This document shows, in pieces, positions 36,313 through 47,469 of a stretch of DNA of 64,000 nucleotides. Both the position numbers and the translations under genes were made by a program. The notes under the pieces are model-generated. The model saw only the letters and a list, made by a program, of their open reading frames with translations, searched no databases and was not told the origin of the DNA. Source of the stretch: Topomyia yanbarensis (lineage: Eukaryota; Arthropoda; Insecta; Diptera; Culicidae); NCBI RefSeq assembly GCF_030247195.1, contig NC_080671.1, positions 108,363,845-108,427,844 of the forward strand, in the 5' to 3' direction. The stretch's first letter is position 1. Each line of letters opens with the position of its first letter.

Positions 36313-36572
36313 AGCGACGCCTAATGCGGCTACGCCACATCGCTTTATGTCAAGTGCTGTCCGACATCGCTCCGCTCCGTCGGACTTAAACTAAAAAAAA
36401 GCCCCTATGTTTGAGTAATCCGGGCAAACGAGTGGATCACAGGTTTTCTTGCGAGAGGCCGCCGCTTCCGACGGCGGGTCGGCGGCCACCTCGTCCGGCG
36501 GATCCTCAGCGGCTTTACGCCGCTTCGGATCCTTGTCCTCGGTTATGCGGCTAGGCCGCATGCGCTAGAGCA
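36313..36572. other. GC-rich palindrome-dense island inside the foldback
   Basis: This stretch is far richer in G and C than anything within several kilobases. It is packed with short palindromes: ATGCGGCTAGGCCGCAT, AGCGGCTTTACGCCGCT, CCGACGGCGGGTCGG and similar. No long open frame covers it. It looks foreign to its surroundings and may be captured DNA or a structured, functional core of the element. Confidence 0.6.
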
Positions 36573-37954
36573 GTGTAACAACCGAAAAATAGTTATAGCT
36601 AGTGGTTATATTAAGTTAAACTGATTTTTTTTATTTTAATTTTCTTTTATTGCCAATGCTTTTTATAAATGGGATTTTATTTTGAAATATCAATCATTGG
36701 CAATATACTTTGGGGTTGATTTTCTGATGAACGGTACATTCTGAGAAATTTTTTCCGGATATTGATATTATAATCAGAATGGTTTTGTTTGGTAATTTCT
36801 AGGGAAAACTCTTCGACATTATATTTTCTAGGGAATGTTTAGCTAAAACTTATAGAACCACGTTGGACTCCATCTGATTGCAGTTAACATCGTATATTTT
36901 ATTTCGGGAATGATTCCTACAAAAGCAATAATATATTCATTAATTGCATAGGTATTAAAATTTTTAACGACTTTACGGAGTCGTTCATTCTTCTGAGCGT
37001 ATTCATTCCTCTGTGCGGTTTTTCCTCCAACAAGGAACACATTCGCCCATACACTACCAGCTATCTGTCCAAACGAAGTTCGTCAATCGTCTTCCATGTT
37101 CTCACATGCGGTGCTCCAACAAGTTTCGACTGGTTATGCCACGTTTCGACCTGGTTTGTTGATAATTCAATACATTGGAATATACAGATCAAAAAGACGG
37201 AGGGTATATAGGAAGACAGCGCAGCGGGGACTAACTAGCTAACGATCAGAGGTTAATCGAGACTACCAACTCACAAAGAAGTATTCCAAATTCCATGGTA
37301 CATCGTATACTAGATCTTTTGAAGTAAAGAAGAAAGAACGGTCCCTTCAGTTTTTGCGGCCTTGACAAACAAATTTGATGATCGAATTTTCAATCAGGCT
37401 CGTAAAGCAGGTAGCAATTGTTTATTGTTCGTTGCTAAGCTCGTTTCTAGGATCGTTGCTATATGCATCTGTTATTTTTTACGAGCAAAAATGCGTAAAG
37501 ATATTTAAATCATGCAACTCCACCGAGATTGGGAGAAAGTAGCTCGTTAAATGGACTAGGAAAATCGTCAATAGAATGGTGAAGCGTGAGGGAATTAAGT
37601 ACTCAAAGGGAGGTTCCACTTGTACTCGTAAAGAAATTTTATGACGAGATGTTTTTCGGACGTTATGACATACACTCAATTTTTGATCTCATGACATACG
37701 GCTTGTGTATCTTAATGTTCCGGATGATACATGCAATGCTAATGAATAACGTATTGGTATCCGCAATCAGCAAATTAAAAAAAGTTTCTAAATAAAATAC
37801 ATATAAATAAACTCATCACAACCGATGTTAAGGAATATACAGCACTCTTCAGAGAAAAGCCAAGCACCTTCGATTATCAACGCGTCATCTCAATAAGTCT
37901 CTGAAACGATGCTTTTAATAAAATGACATTCAGCGCAATGGTACATACGTCCTA

Positions 37955-38310
37955 ATGAGCCATTTGGCCCTACTGCCTCATTCGGCCTAACGACCCATTC
38001 GGCCTAACGACCCATTCGGCCTAATGACCCATTCGACCTAATGACCCATTCGGCCTAATGACCCATTCGGCCTAATGACCCATTCGGCCTAATGACCCAT
38101 TCGGCCTAATGACCCATTCGGCCTAATGACCCATTCGGCCTAATGACCCATTCGGCCCAATGACCCATTCGGCTTAATGGCCCATTCGGCCGAATGGCGT
38201 TCGGCCTAATGACCCATTCGGCCTAATGACATTCGGCTTTATGACCCATTCGGCCTAATGGCGTTCGGCCTTGCAGCATTCGGCCTAACGGCTTTCGGCC
38301 TAATGGCCCG
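37955..38310 (-). repeat. GGCCGAATGGGTCATTA minisatellite, right arm
   Basis: The same 17-bp unit as the left arm, on the opposite strand. The inner units are near-identical and the outermost ones mirror the left-arm variants, including the AAAGCCG unit. Confidence 0.9.
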
Positions 38311-39518
38311 ACACCAAAGCAACATAATAATTGGATAAAACTACTTTCAATCTCTACAAAAAGTGTTTTACGTTTTATTTAGTTGTTATTTTGCACTAAT
38401 CACCATGCTCCTCCATGTCAGCAAAGATTTTAAAATGTCGATTTTAAACCGCTCCTGACCAAGAAGCAAAACGAGACCATGAAATTCGAAAAGTAGAGAT
38501 GATTTCCCATAGAATGTATAATAAGTAACCGTTCCGAATTGTTTCACCTGATTGTACAGAATATATTTGTGAAAAAAGAATTTGCTATCAACCCACTTAA
38601 AATGTATTTGTAATAATATTACATTGCTAGAATCAAATTTGGCAAACATGTTGAAATGATCAACAAAATTCTTGAAATGCCCTTTAAAATGAAACTAGTT
38701 GTGCTCAAATCGAATTAAAATTGAAAGTTTTTAAAGTGAACATAGATACTGTGATTTAGAACATGAATTTCATTAGAATTGTCTGACACAGCGATGTTTA
38801 AATTGCTATTAAAAATCTAATTCTTGTTCCGTTGTCAAAAAATTTGGAGAACATGTCATTCAATACATAAGAAACCTAGTAAAAAAATATCAATATTTGA
38901 AACATAGGTTTTGTCCGGTCTCCGGCCACTGTGCGCTCGCGCGATCATGAAACGGTCACGTCCAGAAGTGTCTACCCTGGGCCCTAACAGCCTAGAATCA
39001 TGGCTTCATTTGAACCGATCAATAAAATGACGCTCATATTCACCAGACAACACGTTTCATGATGTTATCAAGTATCAGATTCACGGTCCGCGCGCAGAAG
39101 AAGAATATACGCAAAAATGCAAATGGCTACACGGTTATCATATCGAATTTATGTACGCAAAGCTACAAATGCTCGAGCCTTTCGCGATCATACACGCACG
39201 GCTGCGCCTGCGGTCTTATAGACAGGATAACACCTCGATGACTAAATGAATTCTGTAGCACTTATATGTTTAAAAACGCGGTCTCAAAAGTGAACCTAAA
39301 ACACCAGTGTTCGCGCGATCGCAAATCGGTTGCTTTCGGAAGTCCCTACTCTCGGGCCTTCTAGCCTAGACCTTCAGTTGGACCAATAAAAAAAACGCTC
39401 ACATCCACTAGACAACACGTTTCATGGTGACATGCCCAGTAATTCGTAATATGAAAGAACTCACTCAACTATAGCATATAAAAATTAAAATCAAATTTAT
39501 GCACACGGAGTTACATAC

Positions 39519-41163
39519 GAGGAATACCACGAAGATCCGTCCGAAAATCTTTAAAATCGTGACCGACCATCTTAGATTCCAATGAAACTTTACACGTTTC
39601 ACCGTCATGCAAGACTAAATATTTTCCACAGGTAATAAGATTATTTTGACTCAAGAGCAACTTTTCAAAAGGGCGTAAACGTTTCTACGAGTATGAATTT
39701 CAAATTTTTTTTGTTCGATTACTGTATTTTATACAGCAAAACTATCTGAGAACGAGTTACAGGGAATGAATACTTCTGCCTGAAAAAAATATACACTGAA
39801 AAAAATGTTGTGTCATTTTTCAAAAAAACAAAAATTTATGATAAAAATTTAAATTGCGAAAAAATCCATTTTTTTGAATTTTCTATATTTTGTTACCAAA
39901 AACCTAAAGAGAAAAGAAACATGTTGAATATAATTACATGATGGAGAAAAAATCGGTAAAAAAGTTTTCCTAACAATAACTTCGTACATGTTTTTAAATT
40001 TCATACTAATAGACATACAAAATTGTAATTCTATTACAGAATATAATTCTAAGCACCATTTAAAATCAAAATGCATTTAACAAAAATCTTCCAAAATGCG
40101 ATAGTTTTCGAGATATTTGAAATTTTGCTCCTTCAAAAACAATTAATTCGTGTAATTATGCTCTCTTTAAAAGTTATTCGCATTACCCCATCAAAAAATG
40201 TCAAAAATTTAATGTTTATCGTTTTAAAGACGTAAAAGCAACTTTTTTAGTGTATTTGGATCCTGGAGAACCTTTCAATAAAAAAGTTTTCCTAACAACT
40301 TTTGACATTTTTTTATAATTCTTACTATTTGCAGTCAAAAATACAATTTTCTTTTAGAATATGATTCTGAACGCCATTTTAAATGCTCTTAACAAAAAAT
40401 TTCTAAAATGTAGTAGTTCTCGAGATATTTTAACTTTTGTTTTAACAACACAATCATTTTGTTTTATTACGACCTTTTCATAAGTTAGTCGTGTTTCTCC
40501 ATCAACAATAATAGGTTTTTCAAAAGGCCCGTAAACTTTCGTGCAACTTTCTCTTTGACATCAAGGCGATATTGTAAACCATTTTAAAGTTACATGAAAA
40601 CGACCAACATATGATTCAGCTATATAGTTTAATCAACAGACCCTATTGTTGAAATATATTTTGGTTGCTTACAATTTTGTATGTCAATTAGTATGAAATT
40701 TAAAAACATGTACGAAGTTATTGTTCGAAAAACTTTTTTACCGATTTTTTCTCCATCATGCAATTACAATCAAAATGTTTCTTTTCTCTTTAGGTTTTTG
40801 GTAATAAAATATAAAAAATTTAAAAAAGTGGGTTTTTTCGCAATTTAAATTTTTATCATAAATTTTTGTTTTTTTGAAAAATGACACATTTTTTTCAGTG
40901 TATATTTTTTTCGGACAGAAGTATTCATTCCCTGTAACTTGTTCTCAGATAGTTTTGCTGTATAAAATACAGTAATCGAACAAAAAAAAATTGAAATTCA
41001 TACACGTAGAAACGTTTACGCCCTTTTGAAAAATTACTCTTGTATCAAAATATTCCAATTGCCAGAGAATATCATGGAGATTCATACAGCGAACACACCT
41101 GCAAAGTTTCGTTCGAATCGACGATGGTCATATTTTGCGGTCGGCCGGTTTCTCATGGAATCC
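39519..41163 (+). mobile_element. Long-inverted-repeat element, copy 2
   Basis: The ends match 26182-27631 in the same orientation (GAGGAATACCACG start, CATGGAATCC end). Here the sequence after the left arm (about 39800-40590) is the reverse complement of the interior of copy 1, then a shared central word (ACATATGATTCAGCTATATA near 40608) in the same orientation as copy 1, then a forward copy of the inner right part. The element is therefore close to one giant palindrome with a short centre. The right flank appears to have lost about 10 bp, so no duplication is visible. No coding capacity. Confidence 0.75.
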
Positions 41164-41450
41164 ACACACGACATACAAATGCCCATACGATTGAACACGT
41201 TAGTGCACAAACGCTCGAGCCCTTTGCGATGATACACACGATCGTGAAGTGCCTACACCTGCACATATCTAAATCGGACAATGAATATCACTTTCAGAAT
41301 CACCAGGCCAGCTGCAATTGGTCGCAGCGTTTTCGTGGGTGACATTTCCCGTCTCGTCTGGAATTGAAGTGAGTGATTCTAACCGGGAGCCCTTCCGAGA
41401 CCCTAGCTCTACAGCTCCAGTAGGACAACTTTCGAAAAAACAATCAACTA

Positions 41451-44074
41451 GCACCGGTTTTCGTAGCTGGGTAGAGCGACAGACGCTTTCAATTTCAGCC
41501 TCCAAAAACAAACTGGACCTTTTTGCTTTTCTTATATAGAAAGGTTATGCAATCACTCTAAAAATCGTCAACCTAATCCCGGCGATTTTTTTTGACTTAT
41601 TTAGGCGTAGATAGTATGCAATGAGAGGTTGCTACTTTAAAATTGAAACTAGTTTAAAATTTCTTAACAAGTTGAAAATATTCGGCAGGGTCCGGACCCC
41701 CCGGATCCTCTTCCTTGATCCGCCGCTGGTTTCAAGCGATGTTTCAGTGTCGACACATAGCATCTCAAGATCGTGGATGTCGATCCATTGTATGTATGTG
41801 CAGATCGTACTGAACATGTAATATTTATTTCCACCATTGTATTGAACGTAACCAGCCATGGAATCGTAGTTTGGACAAATGAGAAAGGCACAATTGCACC
41901 ACTAGGTGCATTAAAACAGGTTTTTGAGAGGATGAGGATCACTGAATACTTCTTCGAATTATCACACATGCGATTCATGCTACATCAATCAGCGATGGTT
42001 TGATGCTGTTGCTGGAGAAATATACGTCATTCAAGTAAATCGGAAACATGAACGGTCTCAAGTGGCTTCCCTGAAACATTTTTGACATAGAAAAAAAGTA
42101 GGATCGAAAAAACTGCAAAACATTGTCGAAATTGTAAATTTCTTTATTGTAGCGATTGTTATAAACAAAAATAAAGGTGAGTCAGTACGGCGAATCCGCC
42201 CAGCATAGCTGGCAAAAATATAACAAAGCAATTTTAAAATTTTGACAGGACAGTCAATCCAGGACGTATAGTAACCTCATCTATAAATACGGTCAAATCT
42301 CAACCGTTAACTTTTTTGTAATGGATTTGTTTGTCTGAAAATTCCTCGTAATCTTCTATATTTAGTGCGCCATTCTTTTAGTTTCATTCGAAAGCTGAGC
42401 AAATGCTGTTAGTTAAATTCTGAAAAAAAACTGTTTTCTAATTGCCCAGCAATTAGTAAATGTTCAAGTATGCCCAGAAAGCACTTACTCGGAACTAATC
42501 AACTTCGACATCACATAAATCCATCCTGTTTCTGCTTTCACCCAATGCTCTTCGAAGCAAAAAATAATTTGATCTTGACTACCTGAGCTCATTTGCGGTC
42601 CGTTCATTTTTGTTCTTTCATAAAAATTAGCGAAATTAATTGTTTTTTTTTCCTATATTTCGTTCATCCCACTCTAATGCTAATTTAACAGAATCCATCT
42701 ATCTCATCTGAATAATTTCCTTGCTGACGATGTTAAACTAATTCATTAAGGTAGCCAGAAAAAGTACCCCCTCGAGAGGAAAAAAAACCATCTCCATCCG
42801 AACTGCCATGGGGCTGGGGATGCAATGAATCGATCTCAAGGCAGAGCTAGGCAACCGGAGCTGGACGACAGAAAGGAAAAAGCTACAGAAAAACGCACAA
42901 TACAAATAGACCTTCGCCAACGCGTCCGTCCGTCCGTCCGAAGCGACCAAAGCATCCACCCGAAGGTATCGGATCGTCGTCGTCGTCGAGGAATATTTAG
43001 ATGAACGACACGGGACCACCATGTCAACAGTTGCCATTGCCGCGCCGCTTCTCGGATCAGAGTCACAGCAGGGGCGAACTTTTCTAACGCCGCCCGGCCA
43101 AACATCAACACTGCGTGCGTGAGGTTTTCAGTGAAACATGACTATTCATTAATTCGCAGGATAGCCGCAAAAGATGGCGCAGCAGTAAGCGGACGGAATA
43201 TTGTTGTTGTTTTTTTTTTGTGTATCCCCGCCACTATTGATACCGCGTGATAATTGTCGCCACTACTAGTGATAGCCGAGGTTGATGTGCGTGAAAGACC
43301 TTCCTTCGTGCTAATCGCCTGAGCTTTGCTGAGGGACACCACCAGGCAGTAGCTGGCCGCAGCATCGGATCATTGACATTCTGTCACTAGGCAAGTGTGT
43401 AGGAGGCGCTGCTGTGTTGTTAACCGCTGTTGGACAGTTGACTCGGTCGAAGGTCGCGAAAGATTGATTTCGTGTGAAAAGAGTGTTTTGGCGGCGGGAT
43501 TATGCTGGGTAGGTGTTGGCAGTTTAGATTAATTTGTCTTACGAATGAGTTTGCTTTTCAATTAATGGATATGAGGGGAAAGTTTTCGAAACCAGTTTTA
43601 AAACTAAGGCTCTTGCGAATAAAAAAGTGATAAACCCACACTGTTCGAAACCGAGAAATGTTTTGGGTTTAATTTGCAAGCAATCTGTTACTGTGGCCAA
43701 CATTATTACTGCCCAGAATATGCATGTTTAATTATGCATTAGTATAATCCAGAAAATGTTATTGTTTAATGTCGAACTTCTGACATATCTGTTTCGCAAA
43801 AAAAACTTAGTTTTTTGTTACTGTCTTTTATTCAAATTTATTTACTGTCGGCGTCTGTCCACACTGAGTGCCAGAAAGGTGACTGCACCATCTTACCCCT
43901 AGGATAACAGCCCCACAACACATTGACCATTGCGATCAGAACACTGTTAATCATCCACCACAATTTCAAGGCCGTAGCAGCGCAGAAACTTCACTTGGCT
44001 GGGCAGAAGGTGTGGAAAAGCGGTAGTCGAGGGGTTCATTTCACCAGTCGATAGAGCGAACGCGCAGGTAACGG
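41451..44074. other. Mostly unique sequence; possible host 5' region
   Basis: I found no supported gene. The stretch 42770-43510 is richer in G and C, with a TCGTCG run near 42974-42988, and reads like a mosquito promoter or 5'-untranslated exon region, but no start codon or splice pair could be defended. 43860-44070 may include the degraded start of the RTE-like relic that follows. Confidence 0.35.
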
Positions 44075-44480
44075 ACTTTATAATACTGGGAAAGATGCGT
44101 CAAAGGATCAAAGGCCGTTTGTTCAAGTGCAGCATCATCAACGTACACTGTACACACGAAGTGAGATCCGTGGACGAGAAAGGAATGTTTTATCAGTAGC
44201 TGTGAGTGAGTCTAAGACAGCTGCTCGCGGCAAGGTGTCATACACGTTATCGGCGATATGAACGCCCAGATAGGCCGGATACAATCTACCAACCGGGGGA
44301 TGTCACCAAAGTAATACCTCTAAAAAATGCGAAATATTTTAGAAATTACCTTTTTGAGGACTTTACTCAAAAATGGACTTTTTTGTGGTCAAAACAATGT
44401 TGACCCCCTATTCAAAAACATTACACGGTGATCAAATCGAACAGTCTGCATACCATTACGAATGAGAGCGGTGAGGAGAC
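44075..44480 (+). pseudogene. Endonuclease relic, RTE-like non-LTR element
   Basis: Scattered frames spell RLFKCSIINVHCTHE (about 44117-44161), VIGDMNAQIGR (about 44245-44277) and SLHTITNESG (about 44443-44472). These match in order the endonuclease core of RTE-type elements, which has a NVHxPTE-like strand, the GDMNAQIG metal-binding loop and an HSLHxxTNxNG segment. Stops, frame changes and about 150 bp of unrelated sequence between the last two boxes show heavy decay. The reverse transcriptase part was not found downstream. Confidence 0.65.
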
Positions 44481-44652
44481 TCAACATCGGTACTGGTACC
44501 AGTGTTACAGCAGCTTGGGCGACTACTCATGAGGATGACTGATGCAATATTCGAACCGCCAAAGGTATCACTACCGAGGTTCTACTAGGTATGAGAGTTC
44601 CAAATAGAAAAAAAAACAACTCATTTAACGGCGAGTGTCCGCAGTTTGTTAA

Positions 44653-44855
44653 CCCTCAAAAAGGCAAGGGGTCTCAGAGGCCCGGCTAGATACTGTTCAC
44701 CAGTTTCAATGAACTTGTAGTTTGAAATACAAATGATAGAGAGTTTTCGGGCTTTCGATTCTCTCACTGATAAAACGATAGAAAAGAGGCTTTTGATTTC
44801 ATTTGATCTTGGGAGCGATGCTTGAAGTCACAATTTTAGCTTACCTTTTTAAGAG
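44653..44855. mobile_element. piggyBac-like MITE, copy 2
   Basis: TTAA at 44649-44652 and 44856-44859 flanks about 200 bp matching 34511-34709 in reverse orientation; landmarks are GGTCTCAGAG, CATTGAA-like text and AAAAGAGGCTTTTGATTTC. It has the same CCCT-type ends, with one end degraded (AAGAG). Confidence 0.8.
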
Positions 44856-44859
44856 TTAA

Positions 44860-45654
44860 ATAGAAGAATGCAGCAGGAGAGAATTATGCAGCACTAGCGC
44901 TTTTACTAACGAATCTTTTAAGCGAGAGCATATTCTGCGATTCTGAAACGCTCTGTACTAATAGAAACGGTAAAATACCGGTACTGGAATATCTTAATCA
45001 AAAAATTTTTTTTTAAACACTTCAGAGTGAAATAAAACGATGCGCTTTTATTTGTAAGCTTTCATGTTCTTAAGTCTATTTCCTAATCTAGCCAAGAGAA
45101 GCAAAAAATTTCTCTGTTAGAGCTGTTAATAAAGCAAGCAATCAATTTCTATCGCTTTGTAGCTTATTCACTACACAAAAAGTACAATATCATTCGTTTG
45201 CTGCACAGAGCAATGAGAGAACCACAGAAATGATAAGCACTACAAGAATTTCAATTACGATTGGCTTTAAACGAACTCGTGGTAGACCAACTATGCTAGA
45301 AGGAACAGTTACTAAAAGTGAAAATAAAACTTATTCTCACGGAAGTAGCTACGTCATGTGGTTTTGATAACGTTCATAAGCTTAGTCGATTGCACAACAT
45401 CGAATACAACAACATTTGAGACAATATTTCCGTATAAATGGATTATGATGAAATCGAGGGACGTTTACACGATTTTGCATGGTACACCAGCTCCCTTCAA
45501 GGAATTATGTTGAAATACGAAAAAGTGGAATCCATGTATGCTCACCGTGTTGCGAGAATACAGATGACCAAACATATTTCTTCTTATCTGACAGTGAATG
45601 CAAATCACAAATAATCAAACCACACTTATCCACCACTCCGGTCCTTACGCGCCC
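44860..45654. other. Unassigned AT-rich sequence
   Basis: No gene or repeat was recognised. Confidence 0.3.
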
Positions 45655-45803
45655 TTTTTTATGTCGTTTATAGAATTTTTAGAATCATTCGCCTCAGTTT
45701 TCTGGTTAAAAAAATCTGAAACCCTATGTGCGGGTTTGCAAATCGAACCCAGGTGAGCTACGTACAACGGAATCTATTTACTAACTGCGCTATGCCCGTC
45801 CCA
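45655..45803 (-). mobile_element. tRNA-derived SINE (Feilai-like)
   Basis: On the minus strand the head reads GGGACGGGCATAGCGCAGTT, with an A-box-like TAGCGCAGTTAG, followed about 45 nt later by GGTTCGATTTGC, a B-box-like promoter element for RNA polymerase III. The body contains GAGGCGAATGATTC and TTCTATAAAC, which resemble the tail consensus of mosquito Feilai-type SINEs as I remember it. Mismatches in the B-box and a short length suggest an old copy. A cloverleaf cannot be completed, so this is not a tRNA gene. Confidence 0.75.
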
Positions 45804-45806
45804 ACC

Positions 45807-47245
45807 TTACACGAAAAAAAAATCCGTTCATAAATTCATGAACAAAAGGTCACGATTTCGTGAACTGAACGAGTTACTAAAACCGTGACCAAGTTCCTGA
45901 AATTATGAATAATAAACCTCGTATTCATGAAACTATTTGAGTTTTCTAAAAACCAGTTCGCCTCGAATATATACATGGCGTTACATTAGAATGTTTGGTT
46001 GGGTTTGGTGTTGTTCCCTGGACATGTTTAGTTTTCATTGTGATTCTTGTTCATGATTTGGGAATACACAGTAGACAGCCAAACGTTGTTTATGATTTCA
46101 AGAGCTTATTCGCGATTCTTGTGATTTCTTGTGACGTTAGCAGAATTAAAGTTCATGATTTCAAGAGCTTAGTCGCGATGTTCGTAATTTCCATTCACGT
46201 TATCGTGATATTTTAGTCATGAGTAGAGTGCTTCATGTTCATGATTTCAGGATCTTTGTCACGATTTTAAATATTTTTTTCGCGAGTTGTGTGATTTAAG
46301 TTTATGATTTCAGGATCTTATGCGCGATTTTTATAACTTCTGTTCATGTTATCGTGATATTTTAGTCACGAATAGATCAATTCATGTTTATGATTTCAAG
46401 ATCTTGGTCACGATTTTAGATATTTTTGTCACTAGTTGTGTGATTTGTGTTCATGATTTCAGGAACTTTATCACGATTTTCGTAATTTCTGTTCATGTTA
46501 TCATGATATTTTATTTTAGAGCTTACTTTCAAAGAGTAATGTAACTTATGTTCATGATATCAGCAGTTTTATCATGGTATTCGTAAATTCTCTTCGCCTT
46601 AACGTGATCTATTACTTTTTGGTTACTAAGGGTTTTTTTACTCGGAATAACGTGACAATATGAACTGGACCATTATAACATGACTCATTCGCGATATCTG
46701 GTTCTGTGAACTATATCACGCACACTATTTTGGGTTCTCAGTGTACTTTTCGTTTTCTGTCCGGACATCACAATGAACCTTATCAAATAAATAACGATGT
46801 TCGAGGTTCTAATAGCTTTTTATATCTTCTACTCGTACCTATTACTGGTCGCTAGCATATCTATTATTGGGTATTTCATAAAAAAAGTGCATGGAACAAA
46901 AATGATTCCACGAACAATACTCCAACTTTTGTGATAGAGTTCACGTAAAAATTTCATTACCATGTTGCATGGAATTGTAAATGATTAGGGATATCTACTA
47001 AATATCACAAGCACGCAAATAGCTACTAGATAGATCGTAAATCATGTACTAGGAATCATGAACCAGTTCACGAATACATGAATAATATTTTATGATTTCG
47101 TGAACTATTTCACGAAAACGAATGGTAAGTTGTGACTATTATACTAGGTATCATGAACCGGTTCAATGAATAATATTTCATGATGTCGTGAACTATTTTA
47201 CGAGCATGGATATTGGATCGTAACTAATATATTAGGAATCATGTT
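45807..47245 (+). mobile_element. TTGTACAC-GAAAAAAA element, copy 2
   Basis: It is collinear with the reverse complement of 25707-28641 after removal of the insertion there: TTACACGAAAAAAAAATCCG start, CATGGCGTTA near 45973, and CTGTCCGGACATCACA near 46758. It carries the same TCATGATTTC / TCACGATTTTCGTAA degenerate repeats. It lacks about 100-150 bp of the far end. It preserves the empty site for the long-inverted-repeat insertion near 47005. Its left end almost abuts the SINE. Confidence 0.75.
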
Positions 47246-47469
47246 TAGATCAAAATTAGATACTCCCATGACGCGGCAAAGCTCCCAAATAACCATAAGT
47301 ATTGGGCCAGTGCACTATATTGGTCATAAAATGGCAGTAACATTTTATAAAAATCAACTTCTTTGCAAAATGTATCTGACGCACAATTTGTAGAAGAGAA
47401 TGTGGAATTTTGAAAACGCGTTTCCCGACATGCGGGGAGAGTGGCGAATAATTTGGAAATTATCTAAGA

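Larger units (their letters stand above)
35860..38315. mobile_element. Foldback element with minisatellite arms, TSD AAAGCAAC
   Basis: The ends are GGTGCTGGGTCATTAGGC on the left and GGTGTCGGGCCATTAGGC in reverse complement on the right, flanked by AAAGCAAC on both sides (35852-35859 and 38316-38323). Each arm is about 300-360 bp of a 17-bp minisatellite (GGCCGAATGGGTCATTA), in opposite orientation on the two sides; the outermost units are most varied and the inner ones nearly identical. Between them lie about 1.8 kb with no recognised gene. This is the architecture of FB-type foldback elements. The 8-bp duplication does not settle the superfamily. Confidence 0.85.
35621..38933. mobile_element. 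Transib-like non-autonomous element 3, TSD CGCTC
   Basis: The ends are CACAGTGGCCGG on the left and the same 12 bases in reverse complement on the right. The 5-bp duplication CGCTC is at 35616-35620 and 38934-38938. Copy B preserves the undisturbed version of the site near 23325, which reads straight through. At both ends a 12-bp spacer separates CACAGTG from ACAAAA, a layout like a 12-spacer recombination signal. The element carries a 2456-bp foldback insertion; without it the element is about 0.86 kb and has no transposase. Confidence 0.8.
35440..41450 (-). repeat. GATCGCGCG-rich dispersed repeat, copy C, interrupted twice
   Basis: Read on the minus strand, 41164-41450, 38934-39518 and 35440-35620 are collinear with copies A and B, from the GAGTTGTCCTACTGGAGCTG opening (reverse complement near 41415-41435) to the GTACG ending (about 35440). 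The interruptions are a Transib-like element at 35621-38933 and a long-inverted-repeat element at 39519-41163. Without them the copy would be about 1.05 kb, so it has also lost internal units. Confidence 0.75.

Noticed and set aside
42770..43510. Promoter and first exon of a host gene
   Set aside because: Composition is suggestive, but no initiation motif, start codon or splice pair could be defended.
45720..45803. tRNA gene on the minus strand
   Set aside because: A- and B-box-like words are present but the stems do not pair into a cloverleaf, and a SINE body follows.
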